DNA from: Cherax quadricarinatus
Taxonomy: Eukaryota; Arthropoda; Malacostraca; Decapoda; Parastacidae
Direction of reading: 5' to 3'
Length of the DNA stretch: 64,000 nucleotides
Assembly: GCF_038502225.1 (NCBI RefSeq)
Contig: NC_091293.1
Coordinates: forward strand, 15,181,061-15,245,060
The translations under genes and the position numbers were made by a program. Below the pieces are notes generated by a model. The model was not told the origin of the DNA. It searched no databases and saw only the letters and a list, made by a program, of their open reading frames with translations. Of the stretch, positions 32,701-47,700 are shown piece by piece; the first letter of the stretch is position 1, and the number at the start of each line of letters is the position of its first letter.

Positions 32701-35700
32701 GTACTTGTATGTCATTGATGTCAGCTAGGACTGCATACCTTGTACATGAACTTGTATGTCACTGATGTCAGCTAGGACTGTATACCTTGTACATGTACTT
32801 GTATGTCACTGATGTCAGCTAGGACTGTATACCTTGTACATGTACTTGCATGTCACTGATGTCAGCTAGGACTGTATACCTTGTACATGTACTTGCATGT
32901 CACTGATGTCAGCTAGGACTGTATACCTTGTACATGTACTTGCATGTCACTGATGTCAGCTAGGACTGTATACCTTGTACATGTACTTGCATGTCACTGA
33001 TGTCAGCTAGGACTGTATACCTTGTACATGTACTTGTATGTCACTGATGTCAGCTAGGACTGTATACCTTGTACATGTACTTGTATGTCATTGATGTCAG
33101 CTAGGACTGTATACCTTGTACATGTACTTGCATGTCACTGATGTCAGCTAGGACTGTATACCTTGTACATGTACTTGTATGTCACTGATGTCAGCTAGGA
33201 CTGTATACCTTGTACATGTACTTGTATGTCATTGATGTCAGCTAGGACTGTATACCTTGTACATGTACTTGCATGTCACTGATGTCAGCTAGGACTGTAT
33301 ACCTTGTACATGTACTTGCATGTCACTGATGTCAGCTAGGACTGTATACCTTGTACATGTACTTGCATGTCACTGATGTCAGCTAGGACTGTATACCTTG
33401 TACATGTACTTGCATGTCACTGATGTCAGCTAGGACTGTATACCTTGTACATGTACTTGTATGTCATTGATGTCAGCTAGGACTGTATACCTTGTGCATG
33501 TACTTGTATGTCATTGATGTCAGCTAGGACTGTATACCTTGTACATGTACTTGTATGTCATTGATGTCAGCTAGGACTGTATACCTTGTGCATGTACTTG
33601 TATGTCATTGATGTCAGCTAGGACTGTATACCTTGTACATGTACTTGTATGTCATTGATGTCAGCTAGGACTGTATACCTTGTACATGTACTTGTATATC
33701 ATTGATGTCAGCTAGGACTGTATACCTTCTACATGTACTTGTATGTCATTGATGTCAGCTAGGACTGCATACCTTGTACATGAACTTGTATGTCACTGAT
33801 GTCAGCTAGGACTGTATACCTTGTACATGTACTTGTATGTCACTGATGTCAGCTAGGACTGTATACCTTGTACATGTACTTGCATGTCACTGATGTCAGC
33901 TAGGACTGTATACCTTGTACATGTACTTGCATGTCACTGATGTCAGCTAGGACTGTATACCTTGTACATGTACTTGCATGTCACTGATGTCAGCTAGGAC
34001 TGTATACCTTGTACATGTACTTGCATGTCACTGATGTCAGCTAGGACTGTATACCTTGTACATGTACTTGTATGTCACTGATGTCAGCTAGGACTGTATA
34101 CCTTGTACATGTACTTGTATGTCATTGATGTCAGCTAGGACTGTATACCTTGTACATGTACTTGCATGTCACTGATGTCAGCTAGGACTGTATACCTTGT
34201 ACATGTACTTGTATGTCACTGATGTCAGCTAGGACTGTATACCTTGTACATGTACTTGTATGTCATTGATGTCAGCTAGGACTGTATACCTTGTACATGT
34301 ACTTGCATGTCACTGATGTCAGCTAAACCTGTATACCTTGTACATGTACTTGCATGTCACTGATGTCAGCTAGGACTGTATACCTTGTACATGTACTTGC
34401 ATGTCACTGATGTCAGCTAGGACTGTATACCTTGTACATGTACTTGCATGTCACTGATGTCAGCTAGGACTGTATACCTTGTACATGTACTTGTATGTCA
34501 TTGATGTCAGCTAGGACTGTATACCTTGTACATGTACTTGTATGTCATTGATGTCAGCTAGGACTGTATACCCTGTACATGTACTTGTATGTCATTGATG
34601 TCAGCTAGGACTGTATACCTTGTACATGTACTTGTATGTCACTGATGTCAGCTAGGACTGTATGCCTTGTACATGTACTTGTATGTCACTGATGTCGGCT
34701 AGGACTGTATACCTTGTACATGTACTTGTATGTCACTGATGTCAGCTAGGACTGTATACCTTGTACATGTACTTGTATGTCACTGATGTCAGCTAGGACT
34801 GTATACCTTGTACATGTACTTGTATGTCATTGATGTCAGCTAGGACTGTATACCTTGTACATGTACTTGCATGTCACTGATGTCAGCTAGGACTGTATAC
34901 CTTGTACATGTACTTGCATGTCATTGATGTCAGCTAAGACTGTATACCTTGTACATGTACTTGTATGTCACTGATGTGAGCTAGGACTGTATACATTGTA
35001 CATGTACTTGTATGTCATTGATGTCAGCTAGGACTGTATACCTTGTACATGTACTTGCAAGTAATTGATGTCAGCTAGGACTGTATACCTTGTACATGTA
35101 CTTGCATGTCATTGATGTCAGCTAGGACTGTATACCTTGTACATGTACTTGTATGTCACTGATGTCAGCTAGGACTGTATACCTTGTACATGTACTTGTA
35201 TGTCACTGATGTCAGCTAGGACTGTATACCTTGTACATGTACTTGTATGTCATTGATGTCAGCTAGGACTGTATACCTTGTACATGTACTTGTATGTCAT
35301 TGATGTCAGCTAGGACTGTATACCTTGTACATGTACTTGTATGTCATTGATGTCAGCTAGGACTGTATACCTTGTACATGTACTTGTATGTCATTGATGT
35401 CAGCTAGGACTGTATACCTTGTACATGTACTTGTATGTCACTGATGTCAGCTAGGACTGTATACCTTGTACATGTACTGGTAGAAATATTGATGTCAGCT
35501 AGGACTGTATACCTTGTACATGTACTGGCAGAAATATTGATGTCAGCTAGGACTGTATACCTTGTACATGTACTGGTATGTCACTGATGTCAGCTAGGAC
35601 TGTATACCTTGTACATGTACTTGTATGTCATTGATGTCAGCTAGGACTGTATACCTTGTACATGTACTTGTATGTCACTGATGTCAGCTAGGACTGTATA

Positions 35701-38700
35701 CCTTGTACATGTACTTGTATGTCACTGATGTCAGCTAGGACTGTATACCTTGTACATGTACTTGTATGTCATTTATGTCAGCTAGGACTGTATACCTTGT
35801 ACATGTACTTGTATGTCATTGATGTCAGCTAGGACTGTATACCTTGTACATGTACTTGTATGTCATTGATGTCAGCTAGGACTGTATACCTTGTACATGT
35901 ACTCGTATGTCATTGATGTCAGCTAGGACTGTATACCTTGTACATGTACTTGTATGTCACTGATGTCAGCTAGGACTGTATACCTTGTACATGTACTTGT
36001 ATGTCATTGATGTCAGCTAGGACTGTATACCTTGTACATGTACTTGTATGTCATTGATGTCAGCTAGGACTGTATACCTTGTACATGTACTTGTATGTCA
36101 CTGATGTCAGCTAGGACTGTATACCTTGTACATGTACTTGTATGTCATTGATGTCAGCTAGGACTGTATACCTTGTACATGTACTTGTATGTCATTGATG
36201 TCAGCTAGGACTGTATACCTTGTACATGTACTTGTATGCCATTGATGTCAGCTAGGACTGTATACCTTGTACATGTACTTGTATGTCATTGATGTCAGCT
36301 AGGACTGTATACCTTGTACATGTACTTGTATGTCACTGATGTCAGCTAGGACTGTATACCTTGTACATGTACTTGTATGTCATTGATGTCAGCTAGGACT
36401 GTATACCTTGTACATGTACTTGTATGTCACTGATGTCAGCTAGGACTGTATACCTTGTACATGTACTTGTATGTCATTGATGTCAGCTAGGACTGTATAC
36501 CTTGTACATGTACTTGTATGTCATTGATGTCAGCTAGGACTGTATACCTTGTACATGTACTTGTATGTCATTGATGTCAGCTAGGACTGTATACCTTGTA
36601 CATGTACTTGTATGTCATTGATGTCAGCTAGGACTGTATACCTTGTACATGTACTTGTATGTTATTGATGTCAGCTAGGACTGTATACCTTGTACATGTA
36701 CTTGTATGTCATTGATGTCAGCTAGGACTGTATACCTTGTACATGTACTTGTATGTCATTGATGTCAGCTAGGACTGTATACCTTGTACATGTACTTGTA
36801 TGTCATTGATGTCAGCTAGGACTGTATACCTTGTACATGTACTTGTATGTCATTGATATCAGCTAGGACTGTATACCTTGTACATGTACTTGTATGTCAT
36901 TGATGTCAGCTAGGACTGTATACCTTGTACATGTACTTGTATGTCATTGATGTCTGCTAGGACTGTATACCTTTTACATGTTCTTGTATGTCACTGATGT
37001 CAGCTAGGACTGTATACCTTGTACATGTACTTGTATGTCACTGATGTCAGCTAGGACTGTATACCTTGTACATGTACTTGTATGTCATTGATGTCAGCTA
37101 GGACTGTATACCTTGTACATGTACTTGTATGTTATTGATGTCAGCTAGGACTGTATACCCTGTACATGTACTTGTACGTCATTGATGTCAGCTAGGACTG
37201 TATACCTTGTACATGTACTTGTATGTCATTGATGTCAGCTAGGACTGTATACCTTGTACATGTACTTGTATGTTATTGATGTCAGCTAGGACTGTATACC
37301 TTGTACATGTACTTGTATGTCATTGATGTCAGCTAGGACTGTATACCTTGTACATGGACTTGTATGTCACTGATGTCAGCTAGGACTGTATACCTTGTAC
37401 ATGTAATTGTATGTCACTGATGTCAGCTAGGACTGTATACCTTGTACATGTACTTGTATGTCATTGATGTCAGCTATGACTGTATACCTTGTACATGTAC
37501 TTGTATGTCATTGATGTCAGCTAGGACTGTATACCTTGTACATGTACTTGTATGTCTTTGATGTCAGCTAGGACTGTATACCTTGTACATGTACTTGTAT
37601 GTCATTGATGTCAGCTAGGACTGTATACCTTGTACATGTACTTGTATGTCATTGATGTCAGCTAGGACTGTATACCTTGTACATGTACTTGTATGTCACT
37701 GATGTCAGCTAGGACTGTATACCTTGTACATGTACTTGTATGTCATTGATGTCAGCTAGGACTGTATACCTTGTACATGTACTTGTATGTCACTGATGTC
37801 AGCTAGGACTGTATACCTTGTACATGTACTTGTATGTCATTGATGTCAGCTAGGACTGTATACCTTGTACATGTACGTGTATGTTATTGATGTCAGCTAG
37901 GACTGTATACCCTGTACATGTACTTGTACGTCATTGATGTCAGCTGGACTGTATACCTTGTACATGTACTTGTATGTCATTGATGTCAGCTAGGACTGTA
38001 TACCTTGTACATGTACTTGTATGTTATTGATATCAGCTAGGACTGTATACCTTGTACATGTACTTGTATGTCATTGATGTCAGCTAGGACTGTATACCTT
38101 GTACATGGACTTGTATGTCACTGATGTCAGCTAGGATTGTATACCTTGTACATGTACTTGTATGTCACTGATGTCAGCTAGGACTGTATACCTTGTACAT
38201 GTACTTGTATGTCATTGATGTCAGCTAGGACTGTATACCTTGTACATGTACTTGTATGTCACTGATGTCAGCTAGGACTGTATACCTTGTACATGTACTT
38301 GTATGTCATTGATGTCAGCTAGGACTGTATACCTTGTACATGTACTTGTATGTCATTGATGTCAGCTAGGAGTGTATACCTTATACATGTACTTGTATGT
38401 CATTGATGTCAGCTAGGACTGTATACCTTGTACATGGACTTGTATGTCACTGATGTCAGCTAGGACTGTATACCTTGTACATGTACTTGTATGTCACTGA
38501 TGTCAGCTAGGACTGCATAACTTGTACATTTACTTGTATGTCATTGATGTCAGCTAGGACTGTATACCTTGTACATGTACTTGTATGTCATTGATATCAG
38601 CTAGGACTGTATACCTTGTACATGTACTTGTATGTCATTGATGTCAGCTAAGACTGTATACCTTGTACATGTACTTGTATGTCATTGATGTCAGCTATGA

Positions 38701-41700
38701 CTGTATACCTTGTACATGTACTTGTATGTCATTGATATCAGCTAGGACTGTATACCTTGTACATGTACTTGTATGTCATTGATGTCAGCTAGGACTGTAT
38801 ACCTTGTACATGTACTTGTATGTCATTGATGTCAGCTAGGACTGTATACCTTGTACATGTACTTGTATGTCATTGATGTCAGCTAGGACTGCATACCTTG
38901 TACATGTACTTGTATGTCACTGATGTCAGCTAGACTGTATACCTTGTACATGTACTTGTATGTCATTGATGTCAGCTAGGACTGTATACCTTGTACATGT
39001 ACTTGTATGTCATTGATGTCAGCTAGGACTGTATACCTTGTACATGTACTTGTATGTCATTGATGTCAGCTAGGACTGTATACCTTGTACATGTACTTGT
39101 ATGTCATTGATGTCAGCTAGGACTGTATACCTTGTACATGTACTTGTATGTCATTGATGTCAGCTAGGACTGTATACCTTGTACATGTACTTGTATGTCA
39201 TTGATGTCAGCTAGGACTGTATACCTTGTACATGTACTTGTATGTCATTGATGTCAGCTAGGACTGTATACCTTGTACATGTACTTGTATGTCATTGATG
39301 TCAGCTAGGACTGTATACCTTGTACATGTACTTGTATGTCATTGATGTCAGCTAGGACTGTATACCTTGTACATGTACTTGTATGTCATTGATGTCAGCT
39401 AGGACTGTATACCTTCTACATGTACTTGTATGTCATTGATGTCAGCTAGGACTGTATACCTTGTACATGTACTTGTATGTCATTGATGTCAGCTAGGACT
39501 GTATACCTTCTACATGTACTTGTATGTCATTGATATCAGCTAGGACTGTATACCTTGTACATGTACTTGTATGTCATTGATGTCAGCTAGGACTGTATAC
39601 CTTGTACATGTACTTGTATGTCATTGATGTCAGCTGGGACTGTATACCTTTTACATGTACTTGTATGTCACTGATGTCAGCTAGGACTGTATACCTTGTA
39701 CATGTACTTGTATGTCACTGATGTCAGCTAGGACTGTATACCTTGTACATGTACTTGTATGTTATTGATGTCAGCTAGGACTGTATACCTTGTACATGTA
39801 CTTGTATGTTATTGATGTCAGCTAGGACTGTATACCCTGTACATGTACTTGTATGTCATTGATGTCAGCTAGGGCTGTATACCTTGTACATGTACTTGTA
39901 TGTCATTGATGTCAGCTAGGACTGTGTACCTTGTACATGTACTTGTATGTTATTGATGTCAGCTAGGACTGTATACCTTGTACATGTACTTGTATGTCAT
40001 TGATGTCAGCTAGGACTGTATACCTTGTACATGGACTTGTATGTCACTGATGTCAGCTAGGACTGTATACCTTGTACATGTACTTGTATGTCATTGATGT
40101 CAGCTAGGACTGTATACCTTGTACATGTACTTGTATGTCACTGATGTCAGATAGGACTGTATACCTTGTACATGTACTTGTATGTCATTGATGTCAGCTA
40201 GGACTGTATACCTTGTACATGTACTTGTATATTATTGATGTCAGCTAGGAGTGTATACCCTGTACATGTACTTGTACGTCATTGATGTCAGCTAGGACTG
40301 TATACCTTGTACATGTACTTGTATGTCATTGATGTCAGCTAGGACTGTATACCTTGTACATGTACTTGTATGTTATTGATGTCAGCTAGGACTGTATACC
40401 TTGTACATGTACTTGTATGTCATTGATGTCAGCTAGGACTGTATACCTTGTACATGGACTTGTATGTCACTGATGTCAGCTAGGATTGTATACCTTGTAC
40501 ATGTACTTGTATGTCACTGATGTCAGCTAGGACTGTATACCTTGTACATGTACTTGTATGTCATTGATGTCAGCTAGGACTGTATACCTTGTACATGTAC
40601 TTGTATGTCACTGATGTCAGCTAGGACTGTATACCTTGTACATGTACTTGTATGTCATTGATGTCAGCTAGGACTGTATACCTTGTACATGTACTTGTAT
40701 GTCATTGATGTCAGCTAGGACTGTATACCTTGTACATGTACTTGTATGTCATTGATGTCAGCTAGGACTGTATACCTTGTACATGGACTTGTATGTCACT
40801 GATGTCAGCTAGGACTGTATACCTTGTACATGTACTTGTATGTCTCTGATGTCAGCTAGGACTGTATAACTTGTACATGTACTTGTATGTCATTGATGTC
40901 AGCTAGGACTGTATACCTTGTACATGTACTTGTATGTCATTGATATCAGCTAGGACTGTATACCTTGTACATGTACTTGTATGTCATTGATGTCAGCTAG
41001 GACTGTATACCTTGTACATGTACTTGTATGTCATTGATGTCAGCTAGGTCTGTATACCTTGTACATGTACTTGTATGTCATTGATATCAGCTAGGACTGT
41101 ATACCTTGTACATGTACTTGTATGTCATTGATGTCAGCTAGGACTGTATACCTTGTACATGTACTTGTATGTCATTGATGTCAGCTAGGACTGTATACCT
41201 TGTACATGTACTTGTATGTCATTGATGTCAGCTAGGACTGCATACCTTGTACATGTACTTGTATGTCACTGATGTCAGCTAGACTGTATACCTTGTACAT
41301 GTACTTGTATGTCATTGATGTCAGCTAGGACTGTATACCTTGTACATGTACTTGTATGTCATTGATGTCAACTAGGACTGTATACCTTGTACATGTACTT
41401 GTATGTCATTGATGTCAGCTAGGACTGTATACCTTGTACATGTACTTGTATGTCATTGATGTCAGCTAGGACTGTATACCTTGTACATGTACTCGTATGT
41501 CATTGATGTCAGCTAGGACTGTATACCTTGTACATGTACTTGTATGTCACTGATGTCAGCTAGGACTGTATACCTTGTACATGTACTTGTATGTCATTGA
41601 TGTCAGCTAGGACTGTATACCTTGTACATGTACTTGTATGTCATTGATGTCAGCTAGGACTGTATACCTTGTACATGTACTTGTATGTCACTGATGTCAG

Positions 41701-44700
41701 CTAGGACTGTATACCTTGTACATGTACTTGTATGTCATTGATGTCAGCTAGGACTGTATACCTTGTACATGTACTTGTATGTCATTGATGTCAGCTAGGA
41801 CTGTATACCTTGTACATGTACTTGTATGTCATTGATGTCAGCTAGGACTGTATACCTTGTACATGTACTTGTATGTCATTGATGTCAGCTAGGACTGTAT
41901 ACCTTGTACATGTACTTGTATGTCATTGATGTCAGCTAGGACTGTATACCTTGTACATGTACTTGTATGTCACTGATGTCAGCTAGGACTGTATACCTTG
42001 TACATGTACTTGTATGTCATTGATGTCAGCTAGGACTGTATACCTTGTACATGTACTTGTATGTCATTGATGTCAGCTAGGACTGTATACCTTGTACATG
42101 TACTTGTATGTCATTGATGTCAGCTAGGACTGTATACCTTGTACATGTACTTGTATGTCATTGATGTCAGCTAGGACTGTATACCTTGTACATGTACTTG
42201 TATGTTATTGATGTCAGCTAGGACTGTATACCTTGTACATGTACTTGTATGTCATTGATGTCAGCTAGGACTGTATACCTTGTACATGTACTTGTATGTC
42301 ATTGATGTCAGCTAGGACTGTATACCTTGTACATGTACTTGTATGTCATTGATGTCAGCTAGGACTGTATACCTTGTACATGTACTTGTATGTCACTGAT
42401 ATCAGCTAGGACTGTATACCTTGTACATGTACTTGTATGTCATTGATGTCAGCTAGGACTGTATACCTTGTACATGTACTTGTATGTCATTGATGTCAGC
42501 TAGGACTGTATACCTTTTACATGTTCTTGTATGTCACTGATGTCAGCTAGGACTGTATACCTTGTACATGTACTTGTATGTCACTGATGTCAGCTAGGAC
42601 TGTATACCTTGTACATGTACTTGTATGTCATTGATGTCAGCTAGGACTGTATACCTTGTACATGTACTGGTAGAAATATTGATGTCAGCTAGGACTGTAT
42701 ACCTTGTACATGTACTGGTAGAAATATTGATGTCAGCTAGGACTGTATACCTTGTACATGTACTGGTAGAAATATTGATGTCAGCTAGGACTGTATACCT
42801 TGTACATGTACTTGTATGTCACTGATGTCAGCTAGGACTGTATACCTTGTACATGTAATTGTATGTCACTGATGTCAGCTAGGACTGTATACCTTGTACA
42901 TGTACTTGTATGTCATTGATGTCAGCTAGGACTGTATACCTTGTACATGTACTTGTATGTCACTGATGTCAGCTAGGACTGTATACCTTGTACATGTACT
43001 TGTATTTCATTGATATCAGCTAGGACTGTATACCTTGTACATGTACTTGTATGTCATTGATGTCAGCTAGGACTGTATACCTTGTACATGTACTTGTATG
43101 TCACTGATGTCAGCTAGGACTGTATACCTTGTACATGTACTTGTATGTCACTGATGTCAGCTAGGACTGTATACCTTGTACATGTATTGTATGTCATTGA
43201 TGTCAGCTAGGACTGTATACCTTGTACATGTACTTGTATGTCACTATACCTTGTACATGTACTTGTATGTTATTGATGTCAGCTAGGACTGTATACCCTG
43301 TACATGTACTTGTACGTCATTGATGTCAGCTTGACTGTATACCTTGTACATGTACTTGTATGTCATTGATGTCAGCTAGGACTGTATACCTTGTACATGT
43401 ACTTGTATGTTATTGATGTCAGCTAGGACTGTATACCTTGTACATGTACTTGTATGTCATTGATGTCAGCTAGGACTGTATACCTTGTACATGGACTTGT
43501 ATGTCACTGATGTCAGCTAGGATTGTATACCTTGTACATGTACTTGTATGTCACTGATGTCAGCTAGGACTGTATACCTTGTACATGTACTTGTATGTCA
43601 CTGATGTCAGCTAGGACTGTATACCTTGTACATGTACTTGTATGTCACTGATTTCAGCTAGGACTGTATACCTTGTACATGTACTTGTATGTCATTGATA
43701 TCAGCTAGGACTGTATACCTTGTACATGTACTTGTATGTCATTGATGTCAGCTAGGACTGTATACCTTGTACATGTACTTGTATGTCATTGATATCAGCT
43801 AGGACTGTATACCTTGTACATGTACTTGTATGTCATTGATGTCAGCTAGGACTGTATACCTTGTACATGTACTTGTATGTCACTGATGTCAGCTAGGACT
43901 GTATACCTTGTACATGTACTTGTATGTTATTGATGTCAGCTAGGACTGTATACCTTGTACATGTACTTGTATGTCATTGATATCAGCTAGGACTGTATAC
44001 CTTGTACATGTACTTGTATGTCATTGATGTCAGCTAGGACTGTATACCTTGTACATGTACTTGTATGTCACTGATGTCAGCTAGGACTGTATACCTTGTA
44101 CATGTACTTGTATGTTATTTATGTCAGCTAGGACTGTATACCTTGTACATGTACTTGTATGTTATTGATGTCAGCTAGGACTGTATACCTTGTACATGTA
44201 CTTGTATGTTATTGAAGTCAGCTAGGACTGTATACCTTGTACATGTACTTGTATGTCATTGATGTCAGCTAGGACTGTATACCTTGTACATGTACTTGTA
44301 TGTCATTGATGTCAGCTAGGACTGTATACCTTGTACATGTACTTGTATGTCATTGATGTCAGCTAGGACTGTATACCTTGTACATGTACTTGTATGTCAT
44401 TGATGTCAGCTAGGACTGTATACCTTGTACATGTACTTGTATGTCATTGATGTCAGCTAGGACTGTATACCTTGTACATGTACTTGTATGTCATTGATGT
44501 CAGCTAGGACTGTATACCTTGTACATGTACTTGTATGTCATTGATGTCAGCTAGGACTGTATACCTTGTACATGTACTTGTATGTCATTGATGTCAGCTA
44601 GGACTGTATACCTTGTACATGTATTTGTATGTCATTGATGTCAGCTAGGACTGTATACCTTCTACATGTACTTGTATGTCATTGATGTCAGCTAGGACTG

Positions 44701-47700
44701 TATACCTTGTACATGTACTTGTATGTCATTGATGTCAGCTAGGACTGTATACCTTCTACATGTACTTGTATGTCATTGATATCAGCTAGGACTGTATACC
44801 TTGTACATGTACTTGTATGTCATTGATGTCAGCTAGGACTGTATACCTTGTACATGTACTTGTATGTCATTGATGTCAGCTAGGACTGTATACCTTTTAC
44901 ATGTACTTGTATGTCACTGATGTCAGCTAGGACTGTATACCTTGTACATGTACTTGTATGTCACTGATGTCAGCTAGGACTGTATACCTTGTACATGTAC
45001 TTGTATGTTATTGATGTCAGCTAGGACTGTATACCTTGTACATGTACTTGTATGTTATTGATGTCAGCTAGGACTGTATACCCTGTACATGTACTTGTAT
45101 GTCATTGATGTCAGCTAGGGCTGTATACCTTGTACATGTACTTGTATGTCATTGATGTCAGCTAGGACTGTGTACCTTGTACATGTACTTGTATGTTATT
45201 GATGTCAGCTAGGACTGTATACCTTGTACATGTACTTGTATGTCATTGATGTCAGCTAGGACTGTATACCTTGTACATGGACTTGTATGTCACTGATGTC
45301 AGCTAGGACTGTATACCTTGTACATGTAATTGTATGTCACTGATGTCAGCTAGGACTGTATACCTTGTACATGTACTTGTATGTCATTGATGTCAGCTAG
45401 GACTGTATACCTTGTACATGTACTTGTATGTCATTGATGTCAGCTAGGACTGTATACCTTGTACATGTACTTGTATGTCTTTGATGTCAGCTAGGACTGT
45501 ATACCTTGTACATGTACTTGTATGTCATTGATGTCAGCTAGGACTGTATACCTTGTACATGTACTTGTATGTCATTGATGTCAGCTAGGACTGTATACCT
45601 TGTACATGTACTTGTATGTCATTGATGTCAGCTAGGACTGTATACCTTGTACATGTACTTGTATGTCATTGATGTCAGCTAGGACTGTATACCTTGTACA
45701 TGTACTTGTATATTATTGATGTCAGCTAGGAGTGTATACCCTGTACATGTACTTGTACGTCATTGATGTCAGCTAGGACTGTATACCTTGTACATGTACT
45801 TGTATGTCATTGATGTCAGCTAGGACTGTATACCTTGTACATGTACTTGTATGTTATTGATGTCAGCTAGGACTGTATACCTTGTACATGTACTTGTATG
45901 TCATTGATGTCAGCTAGGACTGTATACCTTGTACATGGACTTGTATGTCACTGATGTCAGCTAGGATTGTATACCTTGTACATGTACTTGTATATCACTG
46001 ATGTCAGCTAGGACTGTATACCTTGTGCATGTACTTGTATGTCATTGATGTCAGCTAGGACTGTATACCTTGTACATGTACTTGTATGTCACTGATGTCA
46101 GCTAGGACTGTATACCTTGTACATGTACTTGTATGTCATTGATGTCAGCTAGGACTGTATACCTTGTACATGTACTTGTATGTCATTGATGTCAGCTAGG
46201 ACTGTATACCTTGTACATGTACTTGTATGTCATTGATGTCAGCTAGGACTGTATACCTTGTACATGGACTTGTATGTCACTGATGTCAGCTAGGACTGTA
46301 TACCTTGTACATGTACTTGTATGTCACTGATGTCAGCTAGGACTGTATAACTTGTACATGTACTTGTATGTCATTGATGTCAGCTAGGACTGTATACCTT
46401 GTACATGTACTTGTATGTCATTGATATCAGCTAGGACTGTATACCTTGTACATGTACTTGTATGTCATTGATGTCAGCTAGGACTGTATACCTTGTACAT
46501 GTACTTGTATGTCATTGATGTCAGCTAGGTCTGTATACCTTGTACATGTACTTGTATGTCATTGATATCAGCTAGGACTGTATACCTTGTACATGTACTT
46601 GTATGTCATTGATGTCAGCTAGGACTGTATACCTTGTACATGTACTTGTATGTCATTGATGTCAGCTAGGACTGTATACCTTGTACATGTACTTGTATGT
46701 CATTGATGTCAGCTAGGACTGCATACCTTGTACATGTACTTGTATGTCACTGATGTCAGCTAGACTGTATACCTTGTACATGTACTTGTATGTCATTGAT
46801 GTCAGCTAGGACTGTATACCTTGTACATGTACTTGTATGTCATTGATGTCAACTAGGACTGTATACCTTGTACATGTACTTGTATGTCATTGATGTCAGC
46901 TAGGACTGTATACCTTGTACATGTACTTGTATGTCATTGATGTCAGCTAGGACTGTATACCTTGTACATGTACTTGTATGTCATTGATGTCAGCTAGGAT
47001 TGTATACCTTGTACATGTACTTGTATGTCATTGATGTCAGCTAGGACTGTATACCTTGTACATGTACTTGTATGTCATTGATGTCAGCTAGGACTGTATA
47101 CCTTCTACATGTACTTGTATGTCATTGATGTCAGCTAGGACTGTATACCTTGTACATGTACTTGTATGTCATTGATGTCAGCTAGGACTGTATACCTTCT
47201 ACATGTACTTGTATGTCATTGATGTCAGCTAGGACTGTATACCTTGTACATGTACTTGTATGTCATTGATGTCAGCTAGGACTGTATACCTTCTACATGT
47301 ACTTGTATGTCATTGATGTCAGCTAGGACTGTATACCTTGTACATGTACTTGTATGTCATTGATGTCAGCTAGGACTGTATACCTTCTACATGTACTTGT
47401 ATGTCATTGATGTCAGCTAGGACTGTATACCTTGTACATGTACTTGTATGTCATTGATGTCAGCTAGGACTGTATACCTTGTACATGTACTTGTATGTCA
47501 TTGATGTCAGCTAGGACTGTATACCTTGTACATGTACTTGTATGTCATTGATGTCAGCTAGGACTGTATACCTTGTACATGTACTTGTATGTCATTGATG
47601 TCAGCTAGGACTGTATACCTTGTACATGTACTTGTATGTCATTGATGTCAGCTAGGACTGTATACCTTGTACATGTACTTGTATGTCACTGATGTCAGCT

